The notes: generated from the letters alone by a model not told the origin. Shown: positions 53,464 through 62,806, numbered from the stretch's first letter. The stretch is DNA of 64,000 bases from Paraburkholderia dioscoreae (GCF_902459535.1 NZ_LR699554.1:2542001-2606000); one strand, 5' to 3'. Made by a program: numbers and translations.

Positions 53464-54255
53464 CCATTTGGGCATCCACTTGAATGCTTCCGTGGAAACT
53501 CTCACCGCTATCCGCAGCGTAATGCTGATCCAATCAAAGGATAACTAAATTGAGTTGACTGCTGAAACTTGTTGTGAGATCATGCAGTCAGCCGTTCGCT
53601 CGGCAGCATCACTTTTCAGCTTGCTTTCCACTCGTGCGATCATTTTGCTTGGTGTGCGAAAGTTAAACTGGACATCCAATTTAGCCGAACTAGTTTTGGC
53701 CATCAACTCAGATGTCGGACGCCTTGCGTACGGCATGCGCGAGCGAAGTTCACAACGCCTGCAAGGCAGTTCGTGCGCGGCTAAGCCATTCCAATCGGCC
53801 TCACCGGCTCTGAAACTGACATCTCGCACCCGCGTGCTGCGTGGGCGTTTTATTTGACGCCGGGTATTCTCGCCGCCATCCAGCACCTGTCAACTTGCAA
53901 TTCCATTCACTGAACGCGCAAGCACTGCGACTCAGCACTTAGCCGCCGTCGTCGTCTTGATTGGAATTGGTGCAGCGACGCAACGTCGCATAGCCCCAAC
54001 CTTCTCTGCGATGACTGTCCTCATGGACAGAAGGGCAGTCAATGCACCCAGATCAATTTCTCCAGCCCATGGCAGGCAGGCGACCGGTTCCCCGTCGCTC
54101 GCACGCCTAATGAACTTGAACGCGAAGCAAAAGTTCGCGGCCGCTACGGCCCGCGCGCCTTTGCCTCGCGTTTTTCTTTTCGCGGGGGAGTAGCGTGCGC
54201 TTCGAGATTGCGCACGCGATGTTCAATTGTCTGCCTAACGATGGAGAGGCTCACC
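53464..54255. other. Intergenic stretch between recombinase and partition-like genes
   Basis: No gene is recognised in these 790 bases. A minus-strand frame (53545-53886) has a helix-like C-terminal half but no ribosome site or family likeness. An origin or centromere-like site for the ParM system could lie here or just before 55123, but no iteron array is visible. Confidence 0.45.
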
Positions 54256-55017
54256 ATGGGTACATCCACTTACACTGCTATCCAGGCTCAGTCGGCCTAC
54301 CCGCATGTCAAGTCCGACGGATTCACTTGCGCCGGATTCACTCGCGCCGCATTGCCCCAACCGATCATCCAATTGATGGCACAAAACAAAGTGCTCAACA
54401 AGAAGATCAAACAAGGGGCAATCTACAAGCACCTGTCCGCCAGCGCTGCCGGACAGGTCCAAGACACGGTCGACTATAAAAAACAGGTTCAGAAGCTGTC
54501 CCACCGGCAGGTCGTTCATCGTGTTGCTCGCTGGGGTGTCGTGGTCCTCAATGTAAAAGCGGCCTACTCGTTCGACGGCGAGCGTTACTGGTCGATTACG
54601 CTTCGCTTTTATCCCTTCGCACTTGTCGATGATCCTCAGCTTCTGGATCCCGTCTATCACAACGAAGCGCATAACTCGTTGGACAGGTGGCTGCCGCACG
54701 AACTCGAGTCCCTGATTTTGCGTCGGTACGACGGGCCTGGGGAGGTTGACGTCTCTGGCGAGGGTGACTTTCTCTTTGAGCCGCTGATCGTCACTATTAG
54801 TGGCGAAGTAAATCAGCCGCTCGATGCGGAACGCGTGGGCGGCGGCCTTCGCAGGATCTTCCAGGGCGGTGCGTTCGACCGCCGCTTTCTCGAGGTTGTG
54901 AACCACACCAAGGCGGTCCACGCACTCGTCCGCAAGGCACTGCAGGATGGCGTAAGCACGCCGGACATTGACTACGAGCGGGCACGGGTTGCATTGCAAA
55001 CGAACCTGGGAGAATAA
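54256..55017 (+). CDS. Hypothetical protein next to the ParM-like gene (253 aa)
   Basis: ATG 54256 has GGAGAGG well placed; the upstream ATG at 54208 does not. I do not recognise a family. The N-terminal third has a basic helical part ('LMAQNKVLNKKIKQGAIYKH', 'YKKQVQKLSHRQVVHRV') and the middle is a strand-rich domain ('GVVVLNVKAAYSFDGERYW', 'ITLRFYPFALVDD'). There is no signal peptide or membrane helix. It lies 105 bases upstream of the ParM-like gene on the same strand and could be a plasmid-type maintenance protein. Confidence 0.65.
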   Translation: MGTSTYTAIQAQSAYPHVKSDGFTCAGFTRAALPQPIIQLMAQNKVLNKKIKQGAIYKHLSASAAGQVQDTVDYKKQVQKLSHRQVVHRVARWGVVVLNVKAAYSFDGERYWSITLRFYPFALVDDPQLLDPVYHNEAHNSLDRWLPHELESLILRRYDGPGEVDVSGEGDFLFEPLIVTISGEVNQPLDAERVGGGLRRIFQGGAFDRRFLEVVNHTKAVHALVRKALQDGVSTPDIDYERARVALQTNLGE

Positions 55018-55122
55018 CTGAGGCATTTTCCCCGAGGCCCACGGTTGACCGCAACTCGCTCATTCCGTCCCTCGGGACCCAGGATACAGGTTATGAAACT
55101 CTCTTCAATATAGGAAAACATA

Positions 55123-56109
55123 ATGAAGACAAAAGCCGCGGTCGAAGTTGGTAAAGGAAATACAAAGACAATCGCCAGCGATGAAAATGGAGCTATCAAG
55201 AAGTTCATGTTCCCATCCGCAGTACGACTTGAAGCCCACGGAGCACTTTCCTCTTTCCGTGCAAGCCATGAAGCGAATCATCATGAACTTTTTCCGATTA
55301 TCGACGGGACGCCGTTTTGCGTATCAACCAGACCAAACCAGAAGATCCCCGATCACAAAAGGTCGGCCCCCAATGACGATTTTCAGGCAAGCAAGGCCCA
55401 CGACGCCTTGCTTGCCTCAGCCCTCCATGTCACTGGCCTTCGTCGCGTCGACGTCCTCGTCGTCGGCGCCCCGATCGAGACGTATCAAAAGCACGCATCG
55501 CGGTTGAAAACGCTCGTCGGGACGCTTGATTTTGGACTCGGCCGCATGATCGAAGTGGCTCGCACACTGGTCTTACCCCAAACGTTCGGCTCGCTGCTTG
55601 CGGCAAAGAATGAGCATGTCCTTGAGCGGGACGAGCACGTTAATCATTGTGTGATCGACCCTGGATACTTCTCTACAGATATCTTAACGACCAAAGGACT
55701 CCGTATCGATGATGCACGCAGCTTTGGATTCGCATTTGGAACGGCGGCCGTGTACCAGAAGATTGCAGATATGCTCTCTGCCGAGCTCCGCATGCCGGTC
55801 TCCGACCTTGACCGGATAGAGTATTCCCTCCGATCTTCAGCAGCTTACTGGGTGCACGGCCGCAACATCAATCTCCGTCCGTACCTAGACAAGGTCGAAC
55901 CGCACATTGAAGCGCTCGTGATCGACATCTATGGACGACTGGGTGGCACCGAGGATATCTCGTCGATCTTACTTACGGGGGGAGGTAGCGCGCTCTATGA
56001 ACGTGCCGTGCGCAAGGTGTTTCACTCCAGCCGTGTGACCCTAATGCCCGACCCGATTCACGCGAATGCTCGAGGCTACCTCATCGCCGGACAAGCAGCT
56101 GCGCTGTAG
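55123..56109 (+). CDS. ParM/StbA-like actin-family ATPase
   Basis: The 328-residue protein has actin-fold ATPase motifs: phosphate-1 'AAVEVGKGNTKTIASD' at the N-terminus, phosphate-2 'HCVIDPGYFSTDIL' (about 183-196) and the adenosine motif 'ILLTGGGSALYERAV' near 285-299, then 'ANARGYLIAGQAA'. Such proteins form filaments that segregate plasmids; related StbA-like genes also occur in integrative elements. It is followed after 26 bases by a small ParR-like gene, the usual order of type II partition loci. It is a sign that the island derives from or behaves as a plasmid. Confidence 0.85.
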   Translation: MKTKAAVEVGKGNTKTIASDENGAIKKFMFPSAVRLEAHGALSSFRASHEANHHELFPIIDGTPFCVSTRPNQKIPDHKRSAPNDDFQASKAHDALLASALHVTGLRRVDVLVVGAPIETYQKHASRLKTLVGTLDFGLGRMIEVARTLVLPQTFGSLLAAKNEHVLERDEHVNHCVIDPGYFSTDILTTKGLRIDDARSFGFAFGTAAVYQKIADMLSAELRMPVSDLDRIEYSLRSSAAYWVHGRNINLRPYLDKVEPHIEALVIDIYGRLGGTEDISSILLTGGGSALYERAVRKVFHSSRVTLMPDPIHANARGYLIAGQAAAL

Positions 56110-56135
56110 ACTGGCCACAAACTTTTACTTCCCGC

Positions 56136-56435
56136 ATGGACGTAAATATGGATGACGACAAGATTGAACTCACCGTGACAATCAATTCGGATACCTTTCC
56201 ATTGCTTTGGGAAGCTCTCATGCGGGTTCAGGCGGGGCGCCGAAGAGCCGGCGCACTCAAACGAGCCGCCGAGAGCTTTCTGCTGCTTCAAAAGCAGTCG
56301 GCCCAGGCGGTTCTAACACATACGTCCGACGTGGAGAAATCCCAGCCCTCATCGCAATTCCAGTCGAGCCCCGCTGACCGTCCGATCGACCCTCATTCGG
56401 TCCGGGAGAGCCTGGGGCAATTTGGATTCGATTAA
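56136..56435 (+). CDS. Small ParR/StbB-like partner of the ParM protein
   Basis: The 99-residue protein opens with an acidic strand 'KIELTVTINSDTFPLLWEAL', then basic helices 'MRVQAGRRRAGALKRAAESF', and a Ser/Pro-rich tail. This matches the form of StbB/ParR adaptors, in which a ribbon-helix-like N-terminus binds the centromere. Position directly behind a ParM-like gene is the main argument. Sequence likeness to any one ParR family is weak. Confidence 0.6.
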   Translation: MDVNMDDDKIELTVTINSDTFPLLWEALMRVQAGRRRAGALKRAAESFLLLQKQSAQAVLTHTSDVEKSQPSSQFQSSPADRPIDPHSVRESLGQFGFD

Positions 56436-56520
56436 TTGGTTCAACGCTTCCTTTAGACGGCAACTAGAGAAACTCGCGCTGACGCGGTCCCGAAACCACG
56501 AGCAGACACTGGGAGGTCAA

Positions 56521-56718
56521 ATGAAGATCAGGTTGGATGAGTGGCTGAAACGCGAGTTCGATCCGCCGCCGGCGATCCGCACCGCGCGACTTTGGATCAA
56601 CGCGGGCAAGATCTATCCCGCACCCGTCAAGATCGGTCGCTCTTATTACGTCGAACAGAACGCGGTCTTTCAGGACGGCACGGTTCGCCCACGTCTCGCA
56701 CAACGAATTCCACAATAA
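56521..56718 (+). CDS. xis: Excisionase-like DNA-binding protein
   Basis: ATG 56521 follows GGGAGG and gives 65 residues: 'MKIRLDEWLKREFDPPPAIR', 'TARLWINAGKIYPAPVKIG', 'RSYYVEQNAVF'. This is the winged-helix layout of phage excisionases (the Xis/AlpA group): one helix-turn-helix and a wing ending in Tyr-Val. The integrase begins two bases after its stop, the classic xis-int arrangement. It should bend DNA at the att site and favour excision. Confidence 0.85.
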   Translation: MKIRLDEWLKREFDPPPAIRTARLWINAGKIYPAPVKIGRSYYVEQNAVFQDGTVRPRLAQRIPQ

Positions 56719-56720
56719 CT

Positions 56721-57806
56721 ATGGCAGCACGACCACGTATCCGGCGCCGTGCCAACTGGCCGGCCAATATGCACGAACCACGCCCTGGCTATTACACCTG
56801 GCGCGACCCGCGCGATGGAAAGACGTACGTTCTCGGGCGCATCGATCTCGCTCTCGCGATCTTCGAAGCGCAGGAAGCGAATGCGAAGGCAGCCGCCGGC
56901 AAGGTAACTAAGAGCCTTGCGGAGCGCCTAGACACTCCGCGCGAGACAATCGGCGACCTGTTGGACAGGATGCCCGTCGGCAAGGCCAAGCCCGAGACCG
57001 TGCGCCATAGGAAGTACGTGGATTCAGCGATCCGCGACGAGATCGGAAAGGTACTGTGCGCCGATCTGACGACGAAACACGTCGCCGGCATGCTCGAGAA
57101 GGTCGAGGGGCGTGGGAAAATGCAGTGGGCAGTTCACATCCGCAGTCGCATGCGCGCAGTGTGTCGCCGCGGAATGGCGCTCGGGTGGATGGACAAGAAC
57201 CCGGCCGACGCAACCGACAAGGCCAAGGTCACAGTGAAACGCCGCCGGCTCACGCTCCCGGAGTTCCAGGCGATCTATGAAAAGGCACCGCAGGTAGCGT
57301 TATGGCTGCAGAACGCCATGCTGCTGGCGCTCGTTTCCGGACAAGACCGGTCCACGGTGGCCCGCTGGGAGCGCAGCTTCCAACAAGACGGTTGTGCAGT
57401 CCTGACGCGCGGCAAGACGGGCGTCCGCATCGCGATTCCACTCGAGCTGCGGCTCGACGTACTGGGCATGTCGCTTGCCGACGTGATTGCTCGCTGCCGC
57501 TCGACAGGCATTGTCAGCAAATATCTTATCCATCACATCCGACCGAACGTCAACGCGCCCAAGGGCTCGGCGATCAAGATCAAGACCTTCACTTCGAAGT
57601 TCAAGGAAGCGCGCGACCTTGCCGGCATTACGGGCGACGACGCGCCGACCTTTCATGAAATGCGAAGTTTGACGAAGCGACTGTACATGGAACAGGGCGG
57701 CGTAGACACCAAAGCACTACTCGGGCATATGACTGACGCGATCGCTGACTTGTATGCAAATTCGCGTGGCCTTGAGCCTCTGAAGGTGAAGATCAGCACA
57801 AGGTGA
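56721..57806 (+). CDS. int: Lambda-type tyrosine integrase
   Basis: ATG 56721 gives 361 residues. The N-terminal arm-binding domain reads 'PRIRRRANWPANMHEPRPGY' then 'YTWRDPRDGKTYVLGRIDLA', as in lambda and HK022 integrases. The catalytic residues are Arg210 ('GQDRSTVARW'), Lys232 ('TRGKTGVRIAIPL'), His312-x-x-Arg315 ('TFHEMRSLTK'), His336 ('LLGHMTDA') and Tyr345 ('DLYANSRG'). All are intact. Being next to a truncated chromosomal gene at 58.8 kb, it is the likely integrase of the whole island. Confidence 0.95.
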   Translation: MAARPRIRRRANWPANMHEPRPGYYTWRDPRDGKTYVLGRIDLALAIFEAQEANAKAAAGKVTKSLAERLDTPRETIGDLLDRMPVGKAKPETVRHRKYVDSAIRDEIGKVLCADLTTKHVAGMLEKVEGRGKMQWAVHIRSRMRAVCRRGMALGWMDKNPADATDKAKVTVKRRRLTLPEFQAIYEKAPQVALWLQNAMLLALVSGQDRSTVARWERSFQQDGCAVLTRGKTGVRIAIPLELRLDVLGMSLADVIARCRSTGIVSKYLIHHIRPNVNAPKGSAIKIKTFTSKFKEARDLAGITGDDAPTFHEMRSLTKRLYMEQGGVDTKALLGHMTDAIADLYANSRGLEPLKVKISTR

Positions 57807-57860
57807 CTAGATCAACGTGCACTGGCGTCAGGCACAAATAGATCGTCATGGGATGAGCTT

Positions 57861-58337
57861 TCAGGGCGCTGCCCAATCCCAGCTGCCGTTCACCGCAAAT
57901 AATCTCTTCAGTTCTCCGCGGGGACTAGCTGACCTGCAGTCAAAGTAGCGCTTCGGCTTGCTAATATCGCCCCCTTCGTAACGATGCGAAAAAATGCGGA
58001 GAGGAAGGTCCCCAAAGCCGGCCTGTTGAACAAGAAATGGAACGATTAGGAGACAGCCGTCGTTTCCACCAGCGCACGGCAATAGCGTGCAATCGATCTC
58101 GATGCGGGCGATCGCGGCGAGATCGATTCCCGCGTCATCTGGACTCTTTACTTTGCGCCAATACTCCTGGTCCGGATGGGTCTTCGGCTCCATGCCGCCC
58201 CCAGCCAGCGATTCGCCGAGACAGGTTGCGACACCCGCAGCCGTAATCGCGTGAGCGACATACTGAACCCCTAACCCTTTCGCTTTTGCCCCCCACTCCT
58301 CAACGAGATTGAAAATCACCTGATTACGAGGACGCAC
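57861..58337 (-). CDS. Hypothetical protein, probably N-truncated
   Basis: The frame reads convincingly as protein ('QVIFNLVEEWGAKAKGLGVQ', 'DPQEYWRKVKSPDDAG'-like middle, 'IARIEIDCTLLPCAGG') but the family is not recognised. The only start is GTG 58337 without a ribosome site, while the frame stays open upstream for 9-10 more sensible codons to about 58366. This suggests that the true N-terminus was lost. It lies between the integrase and the island edge. Confidence 0.45.
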   Translation of the reverse strand: MRPRNQVIFNLVEEWGAKAKGLGVQYVAHAITAAGVATCLGESLAGGGMEPKTHPDQEYWRKVKSPDDAGIDLAAIARIEIDCTLLPCAGGNDGCLLIVPFLVQQAGFGDLPLRIFSHRYEGGDISKPKRYFDCRSASPRGELKRLFAVNGSWDWAAP

Positions 58338-58840
58338 ATGATCTGGAAGCTTATCGGAACCGCCCTCAATTTAGGTAGCAGTTAAAAAACGTTCGAGCAC
58401 GATAAGTCGGTCTAGGCAGTCGGTTCATGACATCTTCAGTCCTCACGCAAATGCACGGGTGCCGATGAGAAGCTTTGGCACTTTGGATGCATGGACGACT
58501 GTAGTGCGCGCGCACCGTAATCCGCGAACGTTCCCCAAGCGTTACCGTCGAATGACCCGGTGCCGGAATAGCGCCGCAGCGCGCCCAATCCATGCGTAGG
58601 GCAAAGCCGCCGCAGCCCTAACTTCACAAATAGGGTCGACCGAGAAAGTTCTGCACTTGACTGCGTTGTGCAATCAGGTTTGCGGCTAGCTAGCATGCAA
58701 AAGGTCTTTTTAACCATTGCCGTGCACGAGGCGCCATTTGTGCCCGACGTGGCACTCGGGGCACGCGCCTCACCAGCAACGCTTGGATACAACAGCCGTT
58801 CGCGACGTTACAGACAACCGCCGAACTCAGCGAATAGGTG
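58338..58840. other. Non-coding stretch at the island right end
   Basis: No gene is recognised. It should contain the attachment site, because the integrase is on one side and the broken chromosomal gene on the other. Near 58855-58890 the bases GAACA recur several times (TTTTGAACAAATTTTGAACA and GTGAACAACC), which could be arm or core sites. Confidence 0.45.
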
Positions 58841-59329
58841 CTACGGGTTTTGAACAAATTTTGAACAGGTAGTGAACAACCCTTGCTGGATAAGACTTTG
58901 CGGGCGACGGGAAATGTCGAAATGGTACGGGCCCACGTCGAAACTCGTGGCGCTGAACCTGTCCGGATACGCCCGCCGCAGCAGCGCGGCAACCCGCTCG
59001 CGAAACTCGGCTGCGCGCAGCGGCAACGCCACATAGTCGTCCGCGCCGGCGACGAAGGCGCGCACGACGTTCCCCTCCGCCGTGTCCGCCGAAGCGAACA
59101 TCACCGGCAGACGGTCGCCGCCCACCGCGCGCGCCGCGCGCAGAACCTCGGCACCGGAAAGGCGTACGCCCTGCCAATCGAGCACCAGAAGATCCACGGT
59201 AGAACGCGCGAGCATTCTCGACATGCTCAGGCCGTCGTCGAAGGCCGTGCAGATGTGGCCGGCGGTCGTCAGGATCTTTTCGATCGACTGACGCATGACC
59301 GGGTCACGTTGAAGAATGGCAATGCGCAT
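58841..59329 (-). pseudogene. Response regulator truncated at its DNA-binding domain
   Basis: From ATG 59329 the frame has a full receiver domain: 'MRIAILQRDPVMRQSIEKIL', the phospho-Asp in 'LLVLDWQGVRLSG', 'MFASADTAEG' and 'GADDYVALPLR'. Then comes 'FDVGPYHFDISRR', which is the first strand pair of an OmpR-type winged helix. The normal continuation (the transactivation loop and recognition helix) is replaced by 'PQSLIQQGLF' and a short tail. So about 80 residues are missing. The island probably inserted here near 58905; the missing half should lie at its other end. Confidence 0.8.
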
Positions 59330-59723
59330 GGGATAACTCTTAACTGATAGCTCGGACGCGATTCTCAGAGGCACGCCCGCGCCATCCCATAGGAGCAATC
59401 CTAATTTACATATGAAGCGGTCAGCCCTGATAGCGCCGCCGGACATTCCTGCCCGCGCTTGCGACAATTCTCAAAACGCCAACGCATTTGCACGAAAGAA
59501 GCACGTTCCGGGGAACTTTTTCAGTCTAATTAAACGCTTCCTGAAGCGATCGGCTTGCATCCTGTAAAATCGCCGCTTGGCCCCAGTCGTCATCGCGCCT
59601 GCCTTACCCGGGCCGGCGCGCCGGTGTCCCGTGCTCTACCCAGCGCTTGCCACACTTCTCGCCCGACGACCGCCGTGTTTCCACGCACTACGTGTGGCTC
59701 CCAATCCAATAAAGACATCAGCA
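59330..59723. other. Divergent promoter region of chromosomal genes
   Basis: The 394 bases separate the truncated response regulator (minus) from an MFS gene (plus). No gene is recognised. Promoters for both must lie here; an AT-rich part at 59515-59540 (TTTTTCAGTCTAATTAAACG) is the best candidate, but no clear -35/-10 pair can be assigned. Confidence 0.45.
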
Positions 59724-61025
59724 ATGCAAGCGACAAATCTGGGTGGAGCGCAGGCTGTCACCCCACGCCCTCTTGGGCGAAGCGATTACAAGACGCTCGG
59801 TCTCGCCGCGCTCGGCGGGGCTCTGGAGTTCTACGACTTCATCATCTTCGTGTTCTTCGCGCCGGCGATCGGCCAGCTATTCTTTCCGGCGGCGATGCCG
59901 GACTGGCTGCGCCAGGTGCAAACCTTCGGCATCTTCGCCGCGGGCTATCTGGCACGGCCGCTCGGCGGCATCATCATGGCGCATTTCGGCGATCTGTTCG
60001 GCCGCAAACGCATGTTCACGCTGAGCGTGCTGCTCATGTCCGTGCCGACGCTAATGATGGGCCTGCTGCCCACCTACACCAGCATCGGCGTGCTGGCGCC
60101 GGTCCTGCTGCTGTTGTTCCGCGTCATGCAAGGCGCGGCGGTCGGCGGCGAAGTGCCGGGCGCCTGGGTATTCGTCTCGGAACACGTGCCGCAGCGGCAC
60201 ATCGGCTATGCATGCGGCACGCTGACGGCCGGCCTCACGGCGGGCATCCTGCTCGGTTCGCTGATCGCCTCGGCGGTGAACCGCAACTTCGCGCCGGCGG
60301 AAATCTCCGCGTACGCGTGGCGCATTCCGTTCCTGGTGGGCGGCGTGTTCGGCATGTTCTCGGTCTACCTGCGCCGCTGGCTGCATGAGACGCCGGTGTT
60401 CGCCGAACTCAAGCAGCGCAAGGCGATTGCCGCCGAAGTGCCGCTCAAGGCCGTGCTGCGCGACCACGGCCGCGCCGTGATCGTCTCGATGCTGCTCACG
60501 TGGATGCTCTCTGCCGCGATCGTCGTGGTGATCCTGATGACGCCGACGCTGCTGCAAAAGCAGTTTCATATCGCGCCGGCCACCGCGTTGCTGGCGAACT
60601 GCGTGGCGACGCTGTGCCTGACGATCGGCTGCGTGATGGCGGGCTCGATTGCCGGCCGCATTGGCGCGGGGCGCACGATTTTCATCGGCGGCCTGGCGCT
60701 GGCCGTGACCTACTACGTGATGTTCCAGCAGCTCGCGCTCGATACCTCGGCACTGGTGCCGCTGTACGCGGTGGCCGGCCTGTTCGTCGGCGTGATCGGC
60801 GCGATTCCGTTCGTGATGGTCAAGGCGTTCCCGCCGGTTGTGCGTTTCTCGGGCATCTCGTTCTCGTACAACGTGGCGTATGCGGTTTTCGGCGGCCTCA
60901 CGCCGGTCGCCGTGTCGCTGATGATGAAGTCCAATCCGATGGCCGCGCCGATGTACGTCGGCGCGATCTGCATTCTCGGGGCATTGACCACGCTGTTCAT
61001 CAAGGACTCGCCGCAAAAGCGCTGA
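59724..61025 (+). CDS. MFS transporter, metabolite:H+ symporter type
   Basis: From ATG 59724 the protein has 433 residues and 12 helices. 'LGGALEFYDFIIFVFFAPAIGQLFFP', split by its membrane helix, is the ShiA/ProP-like N-terminus. 'RPLGGIIMAHFGDLFGRKRM' is the loop 2-3 motif with the conserved Asp and Arg residues. The upstream 49 codons lack likeness to transporters and were excluded. Substrates of this family are organic acids, betaines or shikimate. It belongs to the chromosomal side of the island edge. A strong terminator follows. Confidence 0.92.
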   Translation: MQATNLGGAQAVTPRPLGRSDYKTLGLAALGGALEFYDFIIFVFFAPAIGQLFFPAAMPDWLRQVQTFGIFAAGYLARPLGGIIMAHFGDLFGRKRMFTLSVLLMSVPTLMMGLLPTYTSIGVLAPVLLLLFRVMQGAAVGGEVPGAWVFVSEHVPQRHIGYACGTLTAGLTAGILLGSLIASAVNRNFAPAEISAYAWRIPFLVGGVFGMFSVYLRRWLHETPVFAELKQRKAIAAEVPLKAVLRDHGRAVIVSMLLTWMLSAAIVVVILMTPTLLQKQFHIAPATALLANCVATLCLTIGCVMAGSIAGRIGAGRTIFIGGLALAVTYYVMFQQLALDTSALVPLYAVAGLFVGVIGAIPFVMVKAFPPVVRFSGISFSYNVAYAVFGGLTPVAVSLMMKSNPMAAPMYVGAICILGALTTLFIKDSPQKR

Positions 61026-61056
61026 TCGGCGGTTTCTGTCCGTCATTCTGTCTGGC

Positions 61057-61088
61057 AAAAACGGCGCGCCGCACGGTGCGCCGTTTTT
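61057..61088 (+). terminator. Intrinsic terminator after the MFS gene
   Basis: ACGGCGCGCC (61061-61070) pairs with GGTGCGCCGT (61075-61084) at nine of ten positions around GCAC, flanked by AAAA and TTTTT. The A/T flanks suit both strands, but the position 32 bases after the MFS stop makes it that gene's terminator. Confidence 0.9.
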
Positions 61089-61183
61089 ATTCGCATCGGA
61101 TTCGACGTCCGCGGTTTCCGCGACATCCACACTTCACGCCGCCGCGAAACATGGTGCGCTGCATCGGTCCTACGATGTGTCGC

Positions 61184-62671
61184 ATGAACTCCTCAAACAT
61201 CTCCCATTCACCCGCCCTCGGCCGCGTCCTCGCGACGGTCAGCGTCGGCTTCGTCGTCACGCAACTCGACGTCACCATCGTCAACATCGCGCTGCCGGGA
61301 ATCGGCGCGGATCTCCGTGCGAATGTCGCGGGGCTCCAATGGGTCGTCGACGCCTACACGCTCGCGTTCGCCGTGCTGATGCTGTCCGCCGGCGCGCTCG
61401 GCGACCGGTTCGGCGCACGGCGCCTGTACGCGGCCGGCATCGTGCTGTTCGCGCTCGCGTCGCTCGCCTGCGGCCTCGCGCTCGACGCGGCCATGCTGGT
61501 TGCGGCCCGCGCCCTGCAAGGGGTGGGCGCGGCCGCCATGCTGCCGAACTCGCTGGCGCTGCTCAATCAGTCATACGGACACGATCCCAGACTGCGGGCC
61601 CGCGCGGTCGGACTGTGGACCGCGGCGGGCGCGATTTCGATCGCGGCGGGACCGGTGGCCGGCGGCCTGCTAATCGCGGCGTTCGGCTGGCGCAGCATCT
61701 TCCTCGTCAATCTGCCGATTTGCGCCGCCGGCTTTCTGGCCACCTTGCTATGGATTCCGCAACCGGAGAGCGCGCCGCGTCAAGGCGCGCAGCCGGGGCC
61801 GGGGCCGGCGGCGGCCGCGCCGGCTGATGCAAGTCCGCGTGGCATCGATCTGACCGGCCAGTGTCTTGCCGTCGTCGCGCTGACCGCCTTCGTCGCCGCG
61901 GTGATCGAATGGCGGCCGCTGGGACTCGGTCATCCGTTCGTGGCCGGCGGTTTCCTGCTGGCGCTGATCGGAGCGAGCGCCTTTATCGCCGTGGAATCGC
62001 GCATCGCGGCGCCAATGCTGCCGCTCTCGCTCTTTCGCAAGCGCTCCTTCAGCGTGGCGGTGCTGTTCGGCATCTGCGTGAACCTGACCTACTACGGCAT
62101 GGTGTTCGTGCTGAGCCTGTATTTGCAGCGCGTGCGCGGCTATACGCCATTGCAGGCGGGTCTTGCCTTCCTGCCGTTGACGGGCGGCTTTCTACTGTCG
62201 AACGTGGCGAGCGGCTGGGTGGTCGGCCGCTTCGGCGTACGGGTGCCGATGATCGCCGGCGCGATCACCGCCGGTCTCGGCTACGGCCTGCTGCATTGCG
62301 TCGACGCCGCCACGCCGCTCATCGGCCTGCTGCTGCCGTTCCTGCTGATTCCGTCGGGCATGGGCCTCGCGGTTCCGGCGATGACCACCGCCGTGCTGGC
62401 TTCGACGGATGCGAAACGCGCCGGCACAGCCTCCGCTGTGTTGAATACGGCGCGGCAGGCCGGAGGCGCGGTCGGCGTGGCGGTCTTCGGCGCACTGGCG
62501 AGCGGTGCGGCCGCTGCGCAAATCGTCCCGGGCATGCAGGCGGCGACCGCCATGTCAGTCGCTTTCCTTATGCTCGGCGGCGTGCTGAGTTGCTTCGTGC
62601 AACCGCAGCCGCAGCCCTCAGACTCCGCGGTTCGCGTTGCCGGTCGCGGACGGATCGGCGAATCGCGCTGA
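61184..62671 (+). CDS. MFS drug transporter of the DHA2 (EmrB/QacA) family
   Basis: From ATG 61184 the protein has 495 residues with 14 predicted helices. 'TQLDVTIVNIALPGIGADL' (helix 1, motif D1) and 'GALGDRFGARRLYAAG' (motif A) are diagnostic, as is motif C in 'AGPVAGGLLIAAFGWRSIFL'. It exports toxic compounds using protons. ATG 61151 and 61175 are alternative starts; none has a clear ribosome site. A Pro/Gly/Ala-rich loop near 190-210 joins the halves. Confidence 0.93.
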   Translation: MNSSNISHSPALGRVLATVSVGFVVTQLDVTIVNIALPGIGADLRANVAGLQWVVDAYTLAFAVLMLSAGALGDRFGARRLYAAGIVLFALASLACGLALDAAMLVAARALQGVGAAAMLPNSLALLNQSYGHDPRLRARAVGLWTAAGAISIAAGPVAGGLLIAAFGWRSIFLVNLPICAAGFLATLLWIPQPESAPRQGAQPGPGPAAAAPADASPRGIDLTGQCLAVVALTAFVAAVIEWRPLGLGHPFVAGGFLLALIGASAFIAVESRIAAPMLPLSLFRKRSFSVAVLFGICVNLTYYGMVFVLSLYLQRVRGYTPLQAGLAFLPLTGGFLLSNVASGWVVGRFGVRVPMIAGAITAGLGYGLLHCVDAATPLIGLLLPFLLIPSGMGLAVPAMTTAVLASTDAKRAGTASAVLNTARQAGGAVGVAVFGALASGAAAAQIVPGMQAATAMSVAFLMLGGVLSCFVQPQPQPSDSAVRVAGRGRIGESR

Positions 62672-62700
62672 GCGCGCCGCCCGCTGTATCGTTCGCGCAC

Positions 62701-62737
62701 AAAAACGACCCTCGCGATGCTTGCGCATGGCGAGGGT
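62701..62737 (-). terminator. Intrinsic terminator of the minus-strand gene at 62.8 kb
   Basis: ACCCTCGC (62708-62715) and GCGAGGGT (62730-62737) form a perfect eight-base stem, followed on the minus strand by CG and five T residues. It lies 70 bases after the stop of the small conserved gene at 62807. Confidence 0.8.
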
Positions 62738-62806
62738 TATCAGCGCGAGGGCTCGTTGCGGGCAGCGGGCCACGACGCGAAAGCCGCCGACGCCGCGCCG
62801 CCAGGC

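Noticed and set aside
54256..56435. PRTRC plasmid system
   Set aside because: A StbA-like protein occurs in PRTRC sets, but none of the other PRTRC proteins (ThiF-like, ParB-like) is present.
60051..61130. A 359-codon open frame on the minus strand
   Set aside because: It is antisense to the MFS gene at 59.7-61.0 kb and made almost entirely of Arg, His, Asp and Glu, typical of a shadow frame.
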